Shown: positions 34,715 to 44,000, counted from the stretch's first letter. The stretch: DNA of 64,000 nt from GM7GCV1 sp965221105 (GCA_965221105.1 OZ244871.1:2294001-2358000); one strand, 5' to 3'. Program-made: numbers and translations. Notes: generated from the letters alone by a model not told the origin.

Positions 34715-34966
34715 CTCGTACCGATTTGATGTCAGCCTTGAAATCTTCTATCAACTGCTCGACGGATACTCAGGAGTGCTGCTCCTCCTGGTCGCCACAG
34801 TGGCGGTGGTCTCCTGTGTCCCGTTCATTGTCATACCTCACCATACTCTGATCGGGATATCTGTAGAAGAGCCGATATTTCAGACCTGTGGTCGCTCAGC
34901 ATCCGCAGACGATAATCGCCAGACTATCATTTCGCGAATAGCGCCGTCCCGGTAGAGCTTATTCAT
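34674..34966 (-). pseudogene. Decayed TumE-type toxin
   Basis: From an ATG at 34964-34966 the minus strand reads MNKLYRDGAIREMIVWRL. After a one-base frameshift it continues GLKYRLFYRYPDQSMVRYDN and ERDTGDHRHCGDQEEQHS, then meets TGA and resumes VSVEQLIEDFKADIKSVRG. These are the characteristic parts of TumE toxins (LKYxLxYgxPgexlVxYDNExgKGDHRH...sVdqLixDFxaDv). One frameshift and one nonsense codon inactivate it. It precedes the truncated antitoxin on the same strand. Confidence 0.6.
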
Positions 34967-35051
34967 TCTCTCTTACGTCAATGGAGATTGAAAAAAGCAC
35001 CTTTTTGACGTACATTTATGCAATTATAGCTGTATTGAACAGGATACCGCC

Positions 35052-35339
35052 ATGAGTGCGACACCCCACACTAAAGATGCGCGAATCAATCTTCGTCTGA
35101 AACAACAGGCCAAGCGGTTGCTGGAACGAGCAGCTGGCTTTGAAGGGCAGACTGTCAGCAAATTTGTGCTGTCCAGTGCCCTCGCCCGCGCCGAGCAGAC
35201 GATTCAGGCGCATGAAGCGATGAGCCTGAATGCCAAAGACGCCGAGGTATTTTTCAATGCCCTGGCTGCACCGGCTCGTTTCAACGATCAACTCCTCACG
35301 GCCATACAGGAGCATGATGAGCGCGTCACCAGCCAATGA
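35052..35339 (+). CDS. tacA: TacA-type (DUF1778) antitoxin
   Basis: A 95-residue protein: ribbon-helix-helix part (KDARINLRLKQQAKRLLERA) followed by a helical, toxin-binding tail ending FNDQLLTAIQEHDERVTSQ. DUF1778 antitoxins neutralise GNAT toxins and repress their own operon. The stop overlaps the toxin start (ATGA). A TTGACG at 35005 with A+T-rich sequence behind it may be the promoter, but the -10 is not clear. Confidence 0.88.
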   Translation: MSATPHTKDARINLRLKQQAKRLLERAAGFEGQTVSKFVLSSALARAEQTIQAHEAMSLNAKDAEVFFNALAAPARFNDQLLTAIQEHDERVTSQ

Positions 35340-35839
35340 CCGATAACGGCAAACTGGTTATTGGTGAGCTTGATGCCAGCCATGATCGCACGGGCTTTCG
35401 CTGTGGTTATCCGTCTTTGGACTGCTACCTGCAAAAGCAGGCCGGGCAAGATAACAAACGACGTATCAGCCGTGTCTTTGTGGCCACAGCAGCAGAGGCT
35501 CCCGGCGTTGTCGTCGGTTACTATACATTGAGCGCCCTCGCTATCGATTTGGAACAGCTGCCACCCGATCTGAGGCAGAAATTGCCTCGCTACTCAATAC
35601 CAGCAGCTCTGATCGGGCGACTGGCAGTCAGCCAGAATGCCCAGGGTCAGGGTATTGGCAGAATGTTGATTACCGATGCCATCAAGCGCACCCTGGTTGT
35701 CGGCGATGAAATAGCAATCTACGCCATGGTGGTAGATGCCATCGATGAATCCGCCAAAACCTGTTATCTTCGGTATGGCTTTCAATCTCTGGAAGCGGAT
35801 AGACGACTATTTCTGCCGCTGAAATCGCTGTCAGACTGA
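35336..35839 (+). CDS. tacT: TacT-type GNAT acetyltransferase toxin
   Basis: The 167-residue GNAT enzyme resembles TacT/AtaT toxins that acetylate the amino group of charged tRNA and block translation. It has FRCGYPSLDCYLQKQA near the N-terminus, the acetyl-CoA motif QGQGIGRML (about residues 103-111) and the catalytic Tyr region YLRYGFQSLE near 145-154. It overlaps tacA by four bases. The pair appears intact. Confidence 0.88.
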   Translation: MTDNGKLVIGELDASHDRTGFRCGYPSLDCYLQKQAGQDNKRRISRVFVATAAEAPGVVVGYYTLSALAIDLEQLPPDLRQKLPRYSIPAALIGRLAVSQNAQGQGIGRMLITDAIKRTLVVGDEIAIYAMVVDAIDESAKTCYLRYGFQSLEADRRLFLPLKSLSD

Positions 35840-35999
35840 TTGAGCTATCCCCCCAGGCCTCTATCAGATGATGGTCGTACCCTAACCATTCATCGACCAA
35901 AGGTAGCGGTGCGGTCACCACTGTTCGTCAGGCCCGTGATTATCGGCACCATGCACAGGGGAAAGTTCAGCGCAGGATGCGGCTGAACCTCTGCTGTCA

Positions 36000-37070
36000 T
36001 CAAGGACTGTTCGCTCCGCCGCTCTTCGAATAGGCGCTTAAATTACCCCGTTGCCGCAGCTGCGCAGCGAGAGATGCACTGGTTCGTCCCTGATAACAGA
36101 CAAGCAGCAGAGGTTTGTCCACCGGGTCCTCGTTGAGCAGCTCCTGCCGGGATCGAATCGTGCACTCTGCCGGCAGTGGATTGGCTCGGGCAGTTTCTGG
36201 ATCACGGATATCAATAATTTCAAAGCCGGCCGCCTGTGCTTCTGCGAAACTTCCGCTGTATTCAAGATTTTCATGCGTACTCAAGTACTTTTCCCGCGAG
36301 TAGTCAGTTGCATGTGTCGAGCAGGTTCTGGAGGTTTTCAGCTCAAGGATGCGCTGCTGATATGTGGCAGCATCAAAATAGAACACACGATTTTTCAGGC
36401 TCTGGTAGAGAAAGCCGTCGTTTGGACTTTCGTTGTGCACCAGCCACTGCACGGCTTCGGTGGCCTGTATGTTGCCAATACAAGCCGGTACGGAGCCCAG
36501 TACACCGGTATCCTCACAGCTCAGGGTATGTGTTGGCACCTGACTCCAGAGACACCTCAGGCAAGCGGAGTCTGGCTCACCGGTATAGGTCTGTACCTGG
36601 CCTTCGCGCTGCACGGCGCTGGCAAAGACAGCAGGCTTGCGAAGCAGCACGGCTGCGTCGTTAACCAGGAGTTTATTGGAAAAGTCGTCCGTGCACTCCA
36701 GTACCAGATCCTGGTCTTTAATCTGAACGAGAAGCTCCTCGGCGTGGAGCTTTCGGGTGAGTGCTCTGGCCTCAATGCCCGGGTTGATATCCATGGCGGC
36801 CGCGGCGGCAAGCTCGGCTTTGAGGCGACCGATCTGACCTGCCTTATAGAGCGTTTGCCGATGCAGGTTGCTGGCTTCCAGCCTGTCGTGGTCAATGATT
36901 GTAATAGTACCCACGCCGGCACCTGCGAGCTGAGGAATCAGGTTACACCCCAGGCCTCCGGCACCAATCACCAAAACCCTTGATTGTGTCAGGGCTGCCT
37001 GCCCCCGTTCGCCAAAGCCCCTGAGGCGGATTTGCCGCGAATAGTCAGGTGTGAAGGAGGGCATGGGCAA
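36000..37070 (-). CDS. moeB: MoeB-like sulfur-carrier adenylyltransferase fused to a rhodanese domain
   Basis: The N-terminal E1-like domain (residues 1-250) has RQIRL, GAGGLGC and the Asp/Arg ATP-site residues (ITIIDHDRLEASNLHRQ). It has a first zinc Cys pair (CLRC, 170-173) and Cys185 in CEDTGVLG. It adenylylates the MoaD C-terminal glycine. A C-terminal rhodanese domain (residues ~265-356) with active-site Cys325 (LVCYQGRTS) would supply sulfur. The second zinc pair usually reads CxxC; here it is CSTH (250-253). It is last in the leftward moaC-moaD-moaE-moeB operon. Confidence 0.88.
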   Translation of the reverse strand: MPMPSFTPDYSRQIRLRGFGERGQAALTQSRVLVIGAGGLGCNLIPQLAGAGVGTITIIDHDRLEASNLHRQTLYKAGQIGRLKAELAAAAAMDINPGIEARALTRKLHAEELLVQIKDQDLVLECTDDFSNKLLVNDAAVLLRKPAVFASAVQREGQVQTYTGEPDSACLRCLWSQVPTHTLSCEDTGVLGSVPACIGNIQATEAVQWLVHNESPNDGFLYQSLKNRVFYFDAATYQQRILELKTSRTCSTHATDYSREKYLSTHENLEYSGSFAEAQAAGFEIIDIRDPETARANPLPAECTIRSRQELLNEDPVDKPLLLVCYQGRTSASLAAQLRQRGNLSAYSKSGGANSP

Positions 37071-37093
37071 TCAGGCCTGGAGGATGAAAAAGA

Positions 37094-37525
37094 TCAACCA
37101 GAGGCGAAGGCGCACAGGCGGGCATCAACCCAATCGCTTGTACCGTCCCGGTAGCGTTCTTTTTTCCAGATGGGAACGCGGGTCTTGATCTCATCAATGA
37201 TGTATTGGCAGGCCTGAAAAGCGGCTTCGCGGTGATCGGCGGAGACACCGACCCAGACGGCAATACCACCGATAGGGAGCTCTCCGACGCGGTGCCGGCA
37301 GCCAGCGCTGCTGATCTCGAATCTGTCGAGAGCCTCTTCGATAATCTGCTGCCCCTCTTTTTCGGCGAGCCCGGTGTAGGCTTCGTAAAAGAGTCCATCG
37401 ACTTCGCGACCCTGATTGTGGTTGCGCACCCAACCCTCAAAGGAGACAAAACCGCCGGATGTCTTGAGGCTCATTTCCTGCTTGAGCTTTTCCGGTTCAA
37501 TATCAGTTTCGACGATGGCAAACAT
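37094..37525 (-). CDS. moaE: Molybdopterin synthase catalytic subunit
   Basis: A 143-residue protein with GGFVSFEGWVRNHNQGREVD, LFYEAYTGLAEKEG and the active-site segment VGVSADHREAAFQACQYIID, then RVPIWKKERYRDG, where the catalytic Lys lies. With MoaD it inserts sulfur into precursor Z to make molybdopterin. It starts 2 bases after the moaD stop. Confidence 0.95.
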   Translation of the reverse strand: MFAIVETDIEPEKLKQEMSLKTSGGFVSFEGWVRNHNQGREVDGLFYEAYTGLAEKEGQQIIEEALDRFEISSAGCRHRVGELPIGGIAVWVGVSADHREAAFQACQYIIDEIKTRVPIWKKERYRDGTSDWVDARLCAFASG

Positions 37526-37527
37526 GG

Positions 37528-37770
37528 CTAGCCTCCCGATACGGGCGGAATAAAAACCAGAGTGTCGTTGTCGACCACTGGGTGATTCCAGTCAACGAAA
37601 CAGTCATTCACGGCAACTTTTACGTCCTCCTGCTCCAGGCCGAAGCCGTATTTCTGTCTCAGAAACTGGTAGAGATCCGCTGCGGTCGCCATGTCCGTGC
37701 TCAGGGCCTCACTGGCACGACCGGCATGTTCGCGGAACAGGGCAAAATACTCTACGGAGACCTGGATCAT
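37528..37770 (-). CDS. moaD: Molybdopterin synthase sulfur-carrier subunit
   Basis: An 80-residue ubiquitin-fold protein (MIQVSVEYFALFREHAGRAS) ending in the required diglycine (FIPPVSGG), which is adenylylated by MoeB and then thiocarboxylated. Its place between moaC and moaE and its size are typical. Confidence 0.95.
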   Translation of the reverse strand: MIQVSVEYFALFREHAGRASEALSTDMATAADLYQFLRQKYGFGLEQEDVKVAVNDCFVDWNHPVVDNDTLVFIPPVSGG

Positions 37771-37788
37771 GTGCGGACGGGGAACCGT

Positions 37789-38265
37789 TCAGGCAGAGGA
37801 TGTGCCACCGGTCTTTTCCAGGAGATGCAGGTCAGTGATCCGTATATCATGGGATAGTGCCTTGCACATGTCGTATACCGTCAGCGCAGCCACCGATGCT
37901 GCCGTCAGGGCCTCTATCTCCACGCCGGTTTTGTGCGTGACCCGGGCCGTGGTTGTCACAATCAGACTTGTGTTCTCGACATCTTCCTGAATATCGATGT
38001 CACAGCCATCCAGAGGAAGAGGGTGGCAGAACGGGATGAGCTGGTGCGTGTTCTTGGCGGCCATGACACCTGCGATAATCGCTGTATCAACTACTGAACC
38101 CTTTTTTGACTTCAGAGACCGGGCCTGGAGAGCGGCGAATACCTCTGCCGGGAAGACGACAGTCACCCGGGCTTGTGCAGTCCGTGCACTAACCTCTTTG
38201 CCAGAGACATCAACCATGGCTGGCCTGCCCTGTTCGTCGATGTGAGAAAATGCGAATGTGCTCAT
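37789..38265 (-). CDS. moaC: Cyclic pyranopterin monophosphate synthase
   Basis: A 158-residue enzyme acting after MoaA. It contains KKGSVVDTAIIAGVMAAKNT, HQLIPFCHPL and the C-terminal TGVEIEALTAASVAALTVYD, DMCKAL segments with the conserved Lys and His. The ATG at 38263-38265 gives the normal MSTFAFSHID start; a longer frame to 38439 is a chance extension over the moaA promoter region. It heads the leftward operon, divergent from moaA. Confidence 0.95.
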   Translation of the reverse strand: MSTFAFSHIDEQGRPAMVDVSGKEVSARTAQARVTVVFPAEVFAALQARSLKSKKGSVVDTAIIAGVMAAKNTHQLIPFCHPLPLDGCDIDIQEDVENTSLIVTTTARVTHKTGVEIEALTAASVAALTVYDMCKALSHDIRITDLHLLEKTGGTSSA

Positions 38266-38407
38266 GGGTACTGTGGTGTCCCTGATTCGCGCATTATAAT
38301 GGATGTTGTGACAAATGAATGGAGCCAAATGTACGACGGAGCGAACACCGAGGTGCGTTGGTTTATAACCAATATCCCCTGGCAGGTATGGCGCTGAGCG
38401 GGTATGT

Positions 38408-39421
38408 ATGTCCACGAGCACAGGCTTTCCGAATAACATCGTCGACTCGTTTGGCAGGGAGATAACCTATCTGAGGCTCTCCGTAACGGATCGTTGTGAT
38501 TTCCGCTGCCGGTATTGCATGGCCGAGAACATGGTTTTTGTACCGCGCAGTCAGGTGTTGTCCCTGGAGGAATGCGCACTGGTGGCACAGGCTTTCGTGG
38601 AGCTTGGTGTCCGCAAGATACGTTTGACCGGGGGGGAGCCCCTGGTTCGGGAGAATGTGGTTTCATTGGCCCGGGATATCAGCCATCTCGATGGCCTTGA
38701 TGAACTGGTCATGACTACCAACGGCTCTCAACTGCAACGCCATGCCCATGGGTTGGCTGAAGCTGGTGTTCGCCGGTTGAACATCAGCCTGGACAGTCTC
38801 GACGCCGAGTCGTTCCACACTCTGACCCGGACGGGAAACCTGAACAGGGTGCTGGCCGGCATCCAGGCGGCTCGTGACGCCGGATTCGAGCGCATCAAGA
38901 TCAATGCTGTGATCCTCAAGGGGTTCAATGAAGACCAGGTTATGCCTCTGCTGCATTTCTGCCTTGAGCGTGGACTGGACATCAGCTTTATTGAGGAAAT
39001 GCCCCTGGGGGATATAGGCATCGATCACAGCAGGTCATTGAGTTTCATGCCCAGTGCGGAGATCAGGAGGCGTATATCAGAGCATTACAGCCTGATCCCC
39101 TCCACCCTCAATACTGGTGGACCGTCGCGGTACTGGAAAATAGAGGGTTACGAGAGCAGGGTCGGTTGTATCAGCCCCCACAGTGAGAATTTCTGTGGGT
39201 CCTGCAATCGCCTTCGAATCATGGCGACCGGTCAATTGATTCCATGCCTCGGGCATGAAAATGCGGTGGATCTGCTGGGTTTGACCCGTGATCATCCCGG
39301 CGAGGTGGAGCCGCTCAAGGAGGCCATACTGAACGCTGTGGTCCACAAACCGGAGCGCCATGAATTTCATCACGACTCCAACACCCAGGTCGTACGCTTC
39401 ATGAATATGACTGGTGGTTGA
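38408..39421 (+). CDS. moaA: GTP 3',8-cyclase (radical SAM)
   Basis: The 337-residue enzyme has the N-terminal radical-SAM cluster CDFRCRYC (CxxxCxxC) and the C-terminal second [4Fe-4S] site (FCGSCNRLR plus a later Cys in LIPCLGH) that binds GTP. It makes the first intermediate of the molybdenum cofactor from GTP. It usually ends in GG, as here (MTGG). It is the first gene of the rightward moaA-moaB-moeA operon. I could not identify a Moco riboswitch in the 142-base divergent gap. Confidence 0.95.
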   Translation: MSTSTGFPNNIVDSFGREITYLRLSVTDRCDFRCRYCMAENMVFVPRSQVLSLEECALVAQAFVELGVRKIRLTGGEPLVRENVVSLARDISHLDGLDELVMTTNGSQLQRHAHGLAEAGVRRLNISLDSLDAESFHTLTRTGNLNRVLAGIQAARDAGFERIKINAVILKGFNEDQVMPLLHFCLERGLDISFIEEMPLGDIGIDHSRSLSFMPSAEIRRRISEHYSLIPSTLNTGGPSRYWKIEGYESRVGCISPHSENFCGSCNRLRIMATGQLIPCLGHENAVDLLGLTRDHPGEVEPLKEAILNAVVHKPERHEFHHDSNTQVVRFMNMTGG

Positions 39422-39472
39422 ACCGGTGAGGAGTCGAGCGAAAACAATGCTGTCATATCCGAGCCAGATCAG

Positions 39473-39982
39473 GTGAGCAAACAGTTCCTGAATATCGCCG
39501 TTTTAACGGTTTCAGATACGCGTACCACTGACAACGACACCTCTGGACAGTATCTGGCAGACGCTTTGCAGGCGGCGGGCCACACATTGGGTGACCGGGG
39601 CATTGTCAAGGACGAAGTCAGCCTGATTCGGGCGCGGGTCTCCGCCTGGATTGCCGATCCCGCGATCAACGTGGTTCTCATGACCGGAGGCACCGGATTT
39701 TCGGGCAGGGATTCCACACCCGAGGCCGTGAGCCCGCTGTTTGACAAGGTGGTCGAAGGCTTTGGTGAATTGTTTCGACAGATCTCCCACGATGAGATCG
39801 GCAGCTCCACCATCCAGTCGCGCTCAGTGGCGGGCCTGGCGGGCCGCACCCTGATATTCTGTCTGCCAGGGTCAATCGGTGCCTGCCAAACAGGCTGGGA
39901 AAAAATTATCCATGAACAGCTTGATAGTGAGCACCGCCCCTGTAATTTTGTAGGCACCCTGCTTGGCAGGACCCATGAATGA
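39473..39982 (+). CDS. moaB: MoaB/Mog-type molybdopterin adenylyltransferase
   Basis: A 169-residue protein with NIAVLTVSDTRTTDNDTSGQ, VVLMTGGTGFSGRDSTPEAV and FGELFRQISHDEIGSSTIQS, the MoaB/MogA signature for MPT-AMP formation. It starts with GTG. The 3' end overlaps moeA by ATGA. Confidence 0.93.
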   Translation: MSKQFLNIAVLTVSDTRTTDNDTSGQYLADALQAAGHTLGDRGIVKDEVSLIRARVSAWIADPAINVVLMTGGTGFSGRDSTPEAVSPLFDKVVEGFGELFRQISHDEIGSSTIQSRSVAGLAGRTLIFCLPGSIGACQTGWEKIIHEQLDSEHRPCNFVGTLLGRTHE

Positions 39983-41205
39983 GACATTCAGTGGAGGCTC
40001 AGCGTTGGCTGAGCGTTGAGGAGGCTTGGCGGCGGCTCGAAGCGGCCGTGCCCCCGAACGTCCTTGAGATCGAGAAGATCCCTGTAGAGGAATCGGTTTC
40101 GCGCATTCTGGTCACAGCACCGGAAGCTCGGGTGGACCTTCCCCCGGCGGACAACAGCGCCATGGACGGGTTCGCGATCTGCCATGCCGAGATCGACGAG
40201 GATGGCACTGTTCCGATTAGCCAACGGATTCCCGCAGGATCGGAGAACGCGCCCCTGAAGAAGGGTACTGCGGCCAGGATTTTTACCGGTGGGGAGGTGC
40301 CAAGCGGTGCTGACACAGTGGTCATGCAGGAAATGTGCGACTATGACGAGGAGCGGGTCCGAATCCGAACCCTGCCCGCCAGGGGGGCGAATATCCGCCA
40401 TGCAGCGGGCGATATCGCTCAGGGTGAGCTCCTGCTTGGTCCGGGGCGGCGGATACGACCCCAGGATGTCGGCCTGCTGGCTGCGGCGGGTATTGATACT
40501 GTCGAGGTATTTCGCCGGATTCGGGTTGCCCTGATTGCCACGGGGGACGAATTGGTCAAACCGGGCCAGCCGCTGACGAGGGGCACAATCTACGAATCCA
40601 ACCTGCCTATGGTTACCAGCCTTCTGCAGGGCTACGGTTGCCAGGTAGAAGCCCTGCATTGTTCGGATGATCAGAGCGCAACCCGGGCGGTACTTGAGAG
40701 CTCGGCGCGGCACGCGGATCTGGTCGCGACCATCGGTGGCGTCTCTGTCGGTGAGGAAGATCATGTCAAGGCAGCGCTTGCCAGCCTTGGCGAAACCAAA
40801 TTCTGGAAGATTGGCATGAAACCGGGCAAACCCTTTTTGTGTGGAAGCATCCTGGGTACACCACTACTTGGTATGCCTGGAAATCCGGTTTCGGCCTGGG
40901 TGACATGTGGGCTGTTCTGCAAGCCCTTTATTTCCCTGATGCAGGGCAGCAATTTTGCACCTCCCCGACTCTGGAATCTCAAAGCAGACTTTAGTTTTGA
41001 CAGGGCCAGCGACCGGCAGGAGTATCTGCGCGGTACCCGCATCGGTTCCGGTGAAACTGTGCGTCTGGCTACCAGCCAGAGTTCGGCTTCTCTAAGCGCC
41101 CTCTGCGAGGCCGATGTGCTCATAGTGGTTCATCCGGGCCAGACTCTGCGCCCAGGTGATCGGGTGGACGTCATTTCAATCGCAGAATTGCTGTCCGGCT
41201 TCTGA
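39979..41205 (+). CDS. moeA: Molybdopterin molybdenumtransferase
   Basis: The 408-residue protein inserts molybdate into adenylylated molybdopterin. It has NSAMDGFAI (PADNSAMDGFAI), RIFTGGEVPSGADTVVMQE and GIDTVEVFRRIRVALIATGD. The MoaB-like central domain reads LVATIGGVSVGEEDHVKAAL and GMKPGKPFLCG, and the C-terminal beta barrel is complete. It overlaps moaB by four bases and ends 100 bases before prfB. Confidence 0.95.
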   Translation: MRHSVEAQRWLSVEEAWRRLEAAVPPNVLEIEKIPVEESVSRILVTAPEARVDLPPADNSAMDGFAICHAEIDEDGTVPISQRIPAGSENAPLKKGTAARIFTGGEVPSGADTVVMQEMCDYDEERVRIRTLPARGANIRHAAGDIAQGELLLGPGRRIRPQDVGLLAAAGIDTVEVFRRIRVALIATGDELVKPGQPLTRGTIYESNLPMVTSLLQGYGCQVEALHCSDDQSATRAVLESSARHADLVATIGGVSVGEEDHVKAALASLGETKFWKIGMKPGKPFLCGSILGTPLLGMPGNPVSAWVTCGLFCKPFISLMQGSNFAPPRLWNLKADFSFDRASDRQEYLRGTRIGSGETVRLATSQSSASLSALCEADVLIVVHPGQTLRPGDRVDVISIAELLSGF

Positions 41206-41305
41206 CAGATGCATTAAAATGTCGGCCCTGTGCCGACTGGCTGGCTGGAGTAGCGTATCCATCCCGGGGCACAGCCTGAATCACTGAATCATCCCGAAGA
41301 GTCCC

Positions 41306-42401
41306 ATGGAGATAAATCCGCACCGCACAACCCTTGCCGACCTGTCTGCACGAACAGATGTGCTGAGGGGGTATCTTTGACTATGAAGGGAAAAAAGACC
41401 GGCTCGCTGAAGTAGAGTTGTTGTTGGGGGAACCGGACGTGTGGCAGGACCCTGACAGGGCCCAGGCGTTGGGTCGCGAACGCTCTGCTCTGGATCTGGT
41501 CGTCACAACTATTGCTAACCTGGATACCGGCGTTCAGGATTGCTCTGAACTACTCGAAATGGCGGCTGAGGACGGGGATGAGGAAACTCTTGCCGAAATC
41601 GAGGGCGAATTGTCCGCTCTGGAGAATCAACTTGCCGAGCTGGAGTTTCGCCGTATGTTCGCGGGGACAAACGACCGGGACAACGCTTTCCTCGATATTC
41701 AGGCCGGTTCTGGGGGGACAGAAGCGCAGGATTGGGCGGAAATGCTGTTGCGCATGTATTTGCGCTGGGCTGAAGCCAAGGGGTTCAAAGCCGAGTTGAC
41801 CGAGTGTTCAGCGGGTGAGGTTGCTGGAATAAAAAGTGCAAGTATCCATATTCAGGGTGAGTACGCTTTTGGCTGGCTGCGCACCGAAACGGGGGTCCAC
41901 CGCCTGGTACGCAAATCACCTTTCGATTCAGGCAATCGGCGCCACACCTCTTTTGCGTCCGTGTTTCTTTCGCCCGAGGTTGATGACAGCATCGATATTG
42001 AGATCAATCCGGCCGAGGTTCGGACTGATACCTATCGTGCAAGCGGTGCCGGCGGGCAGCATGTCAATAAGACTGATTCAGCAGTTCGCCTGACCCACGA
42101 ACCCAGCGGTATTGTGGTGCAGTGCCAGAGCCAGCGCTCCCAGCATGCCAACCGGGATTTTGCGTGGAAGCAGCTCAAGGCCAAGCTCTACGAACTGGAA
42201 ATACAGAAGCGCTCAGCCGACCAGCAGGCAGTGGAGGACAGTAAGTCCGACATAGGCTGGGGTAGCCAGATTCGCTCCTATGTTCTGGATGATGCGCGCA
42301 TCAAGGACTTGCGCACAGGAGTGGAGACACGCACTACGCAGGCAGTGCTCGATGGTGGCCTGGATACCTTCATTGAAGCAGCGCTGAAAGCCGGGCTATA
42401 A
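41306..42401 (+). CDS. prfB: Peptide chain release factor 2 (programmed +1 frameshift)
   Basis: RF2 terminates at UGA and UAA. The gene starts at 41306 (MEINPHRTTLADLSARTDVL) and meets an in-frame TGA at codon 25 (41378-41380). After a +1 shift it continues DYEGKKDRLAEVELLLGEPD and on to 42401, 364 residues in all. The UGA-recognition SPF motif (RKSPFDSGNRR) and the GGQ motif (GAGGQHVNKTDS) are present. The need to shift makes RF2 limit its own synthesis. lysS follows, as in E. coli and many relatives. Confidence 0.97.
41366..41380 (+). promoter_or_regulatory. RF2 recoding site
   Basis: AGGGGG (internal Shine-Dalgarno, 41366-41371), three bases, then CTT TGA followed by C. This is identical to the E. 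coli frameshift window AGGGGGTATCTTTGAC. The ribosome slips from CTT to TTT and reads GAC next. Confidence 0.97.
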
Positions 42402-42494
42402 ATGGTGCCGCCTACATGCCAGGGGGAACAGACGCACAGCAGGGGCTTTTCCTCGCGGCTGCTATGAAGCTGTAATCAAAACTGACAAGCGACT

Positions 42495-44000
42495 ATGACC
42501 GAGCAGACTCCAGACGAAAACAGATTGATCGCTGAGCGGCGTAACAAGCTTCGCTCCATTCGGGAGACCCGGCCAGCATTTCCAAATGACTGGCGGCGGA
42601 AGCATCTGGCAGATGATCTGCAGGCAGAGTATGCCAACGCCACCAGAGAACGACTCGAAACGCTGAATATACAGGTGTCTCTGGCTGGCCGGATCATGGC
42701 ACAACGTGGCCCCTTCCTGGTTATCCAGGATATGTCTGGGCGAATTCAGGCGTACGTCGACAAGGAAACCCAGGCTGATATCAAGGATCGTTGGGGCACC
42801 TGGGATATGGGCGATATCGTTGGCGTGGCGGGGCCACTGCATAAATCCGGCCGGGGTGATCTGTACGTCAGTGCGCAGCGCTACGCTCTGCTGGTCAAAT
42901 CATTACGCCCACTGCCGGAGAAACATGCTGGGTTAACCGATATGGAGACCCGCTATCGGCAACGTTACGTAGACCTGATCATGAATCCACAGGTCCAGAA
43001 GACCTTCAGGACCCGCTCCCGGATTATCGCTGTCATACGTCAGTTTCTCGATGAGAAGAGCTTTATCGAAGTTGAAACGCCCATGCTCCAGGCTATACCC
43101 GGAGGTGCCGCTGCCCGGCCCTTTATGACTCATCACAATGCGCTCGATCAGGATATGTACCTTCGCATTGCGCCCGAACTCTACCTGAAGCGACTGGTTG
43201 TCGGCGGATTTGAGCGTGTGTACGAGATAAACCGCAATTTCCGCAACGAGGGCCTGTCATCCCGGCACAATCCGGAGTTCACCATGCTGGAATTCTACCA
43301 GGCCTATGCAACCTATGAAGATCTGATGGACCTGACTGAAGAGTTGCTCCGGCATCTGGCCCTGGAGGTGTTGGGTGCTACCCGGGTGATCTCCACTGCG
43401 CGTGGCACCGGCGGTGAACCGATTACCGAAACCTGGTATGAGTTCGGAGAGGCCTTTGCACGCATGTCGGTATTTGAATCAATTCTGGCGCACAATCCGG
43501 AGCTGTCAGCAGCGGATATATCCAGGCTTGAAGCAGCCCGGAAAACCGCCGAGATGCTTGGTATCCCGTGCAGGGAAAGCTGGGGGTTGGGTAAGCTGCA
43601 GATTGAAATTTTTGAAAAGACTGTCGAGCATCACCTGGTCCAGCCAACTTTTATAACCCGGTATCCGTCCGAGGTGTCCCCTCTAGCCAGGAAAAATGAC
43701 GCCGATCCCTTTGTCACCGACCGGTTTGAATTATTTGTTGGTGGTCACGAAATTGCCAATGGATTTTCCGAACTCAACGACGCCGAGGATCAGGCTGAAC
43801 GTTTTCGGGCGCAGGTTGCTGAAAAGAACGCAGGTGACGACGAGGCCATGCATTACGATGCCGATTATATCCGCGCTCTGGAGTACGGCTTGCCGCCCAC
43901 CTCGGGGGAGGGAATCGGTATCGACAGACTGGTGATGTTGCTCACCGATTCGCCCTCAATCAGGGATGTGCTGCTTTTCCCGGCAATGCGACCGGAATAA
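42495..44000 (+). CDS. lysS: Lysyl-tRNA synthetase (class II)
   Basis: 501 residues with an N-terminal OB-fold anticodon domain (VSLAGRIMAQRGPFLVIQDM). Motif 2 reads YEINRNFRNEGLSSRHNPEF, and motif 3 is GEGIGIDRLVMLLTDSPSIR. It charges tRNA-Lys. The start at 42495 fits the family's MTEQTPDENRLI beginning. It lies 93 bases after prfB. Confidence 0.97.
   Translation: MTEQTPDENRLIAERRNKLRSIRETRPAFPNDWRRKHLADDLQAEYANATRERLETLNIQVSLAGRIMAQRGPFLVIQDMSGRIQAYVDKETQADIKDRWGTWDMGDIVGVAGPLHKSGRGDLYVSAQRYALLVKSLRPLPEKHAGLTDMETRYRQRYVDLIMNPQVQKTFRTRSRIIAVIRQFLDEKSFIEVETPMLQAIPGGAAARPFMTHHNALDQDMYLRIAPELYLKRLVVGGFERVYEINRNFRNEGLSSRHNPEFTMLEFYQAYATYEDLMDLTEELLRHLALEVLGATRVISTARGTGGEPITETWYEFGEAFARMSVFESILAHNPELSAADISRLEAARKTAEMLGIPCRESWGLGKLQIEIFEKTVEHHLVQPTFITRYPSEVSPLARKNDADPFVTDRFELFVGGHEIANGFSELNDAEDQAERFRAQVAEKNAGDDEAMHYDADYIRALEYGLPPTSGEGIGIDRLVMLLTDSPSIRDVLLFPAMRPE

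Noticed and set aside
38266..38407. Moco riboswitch in the divergent moaC/moaA gap
   Set aside because: I could not assemble the expected stems or conserved bases by eye; a covariance-model search would decide.
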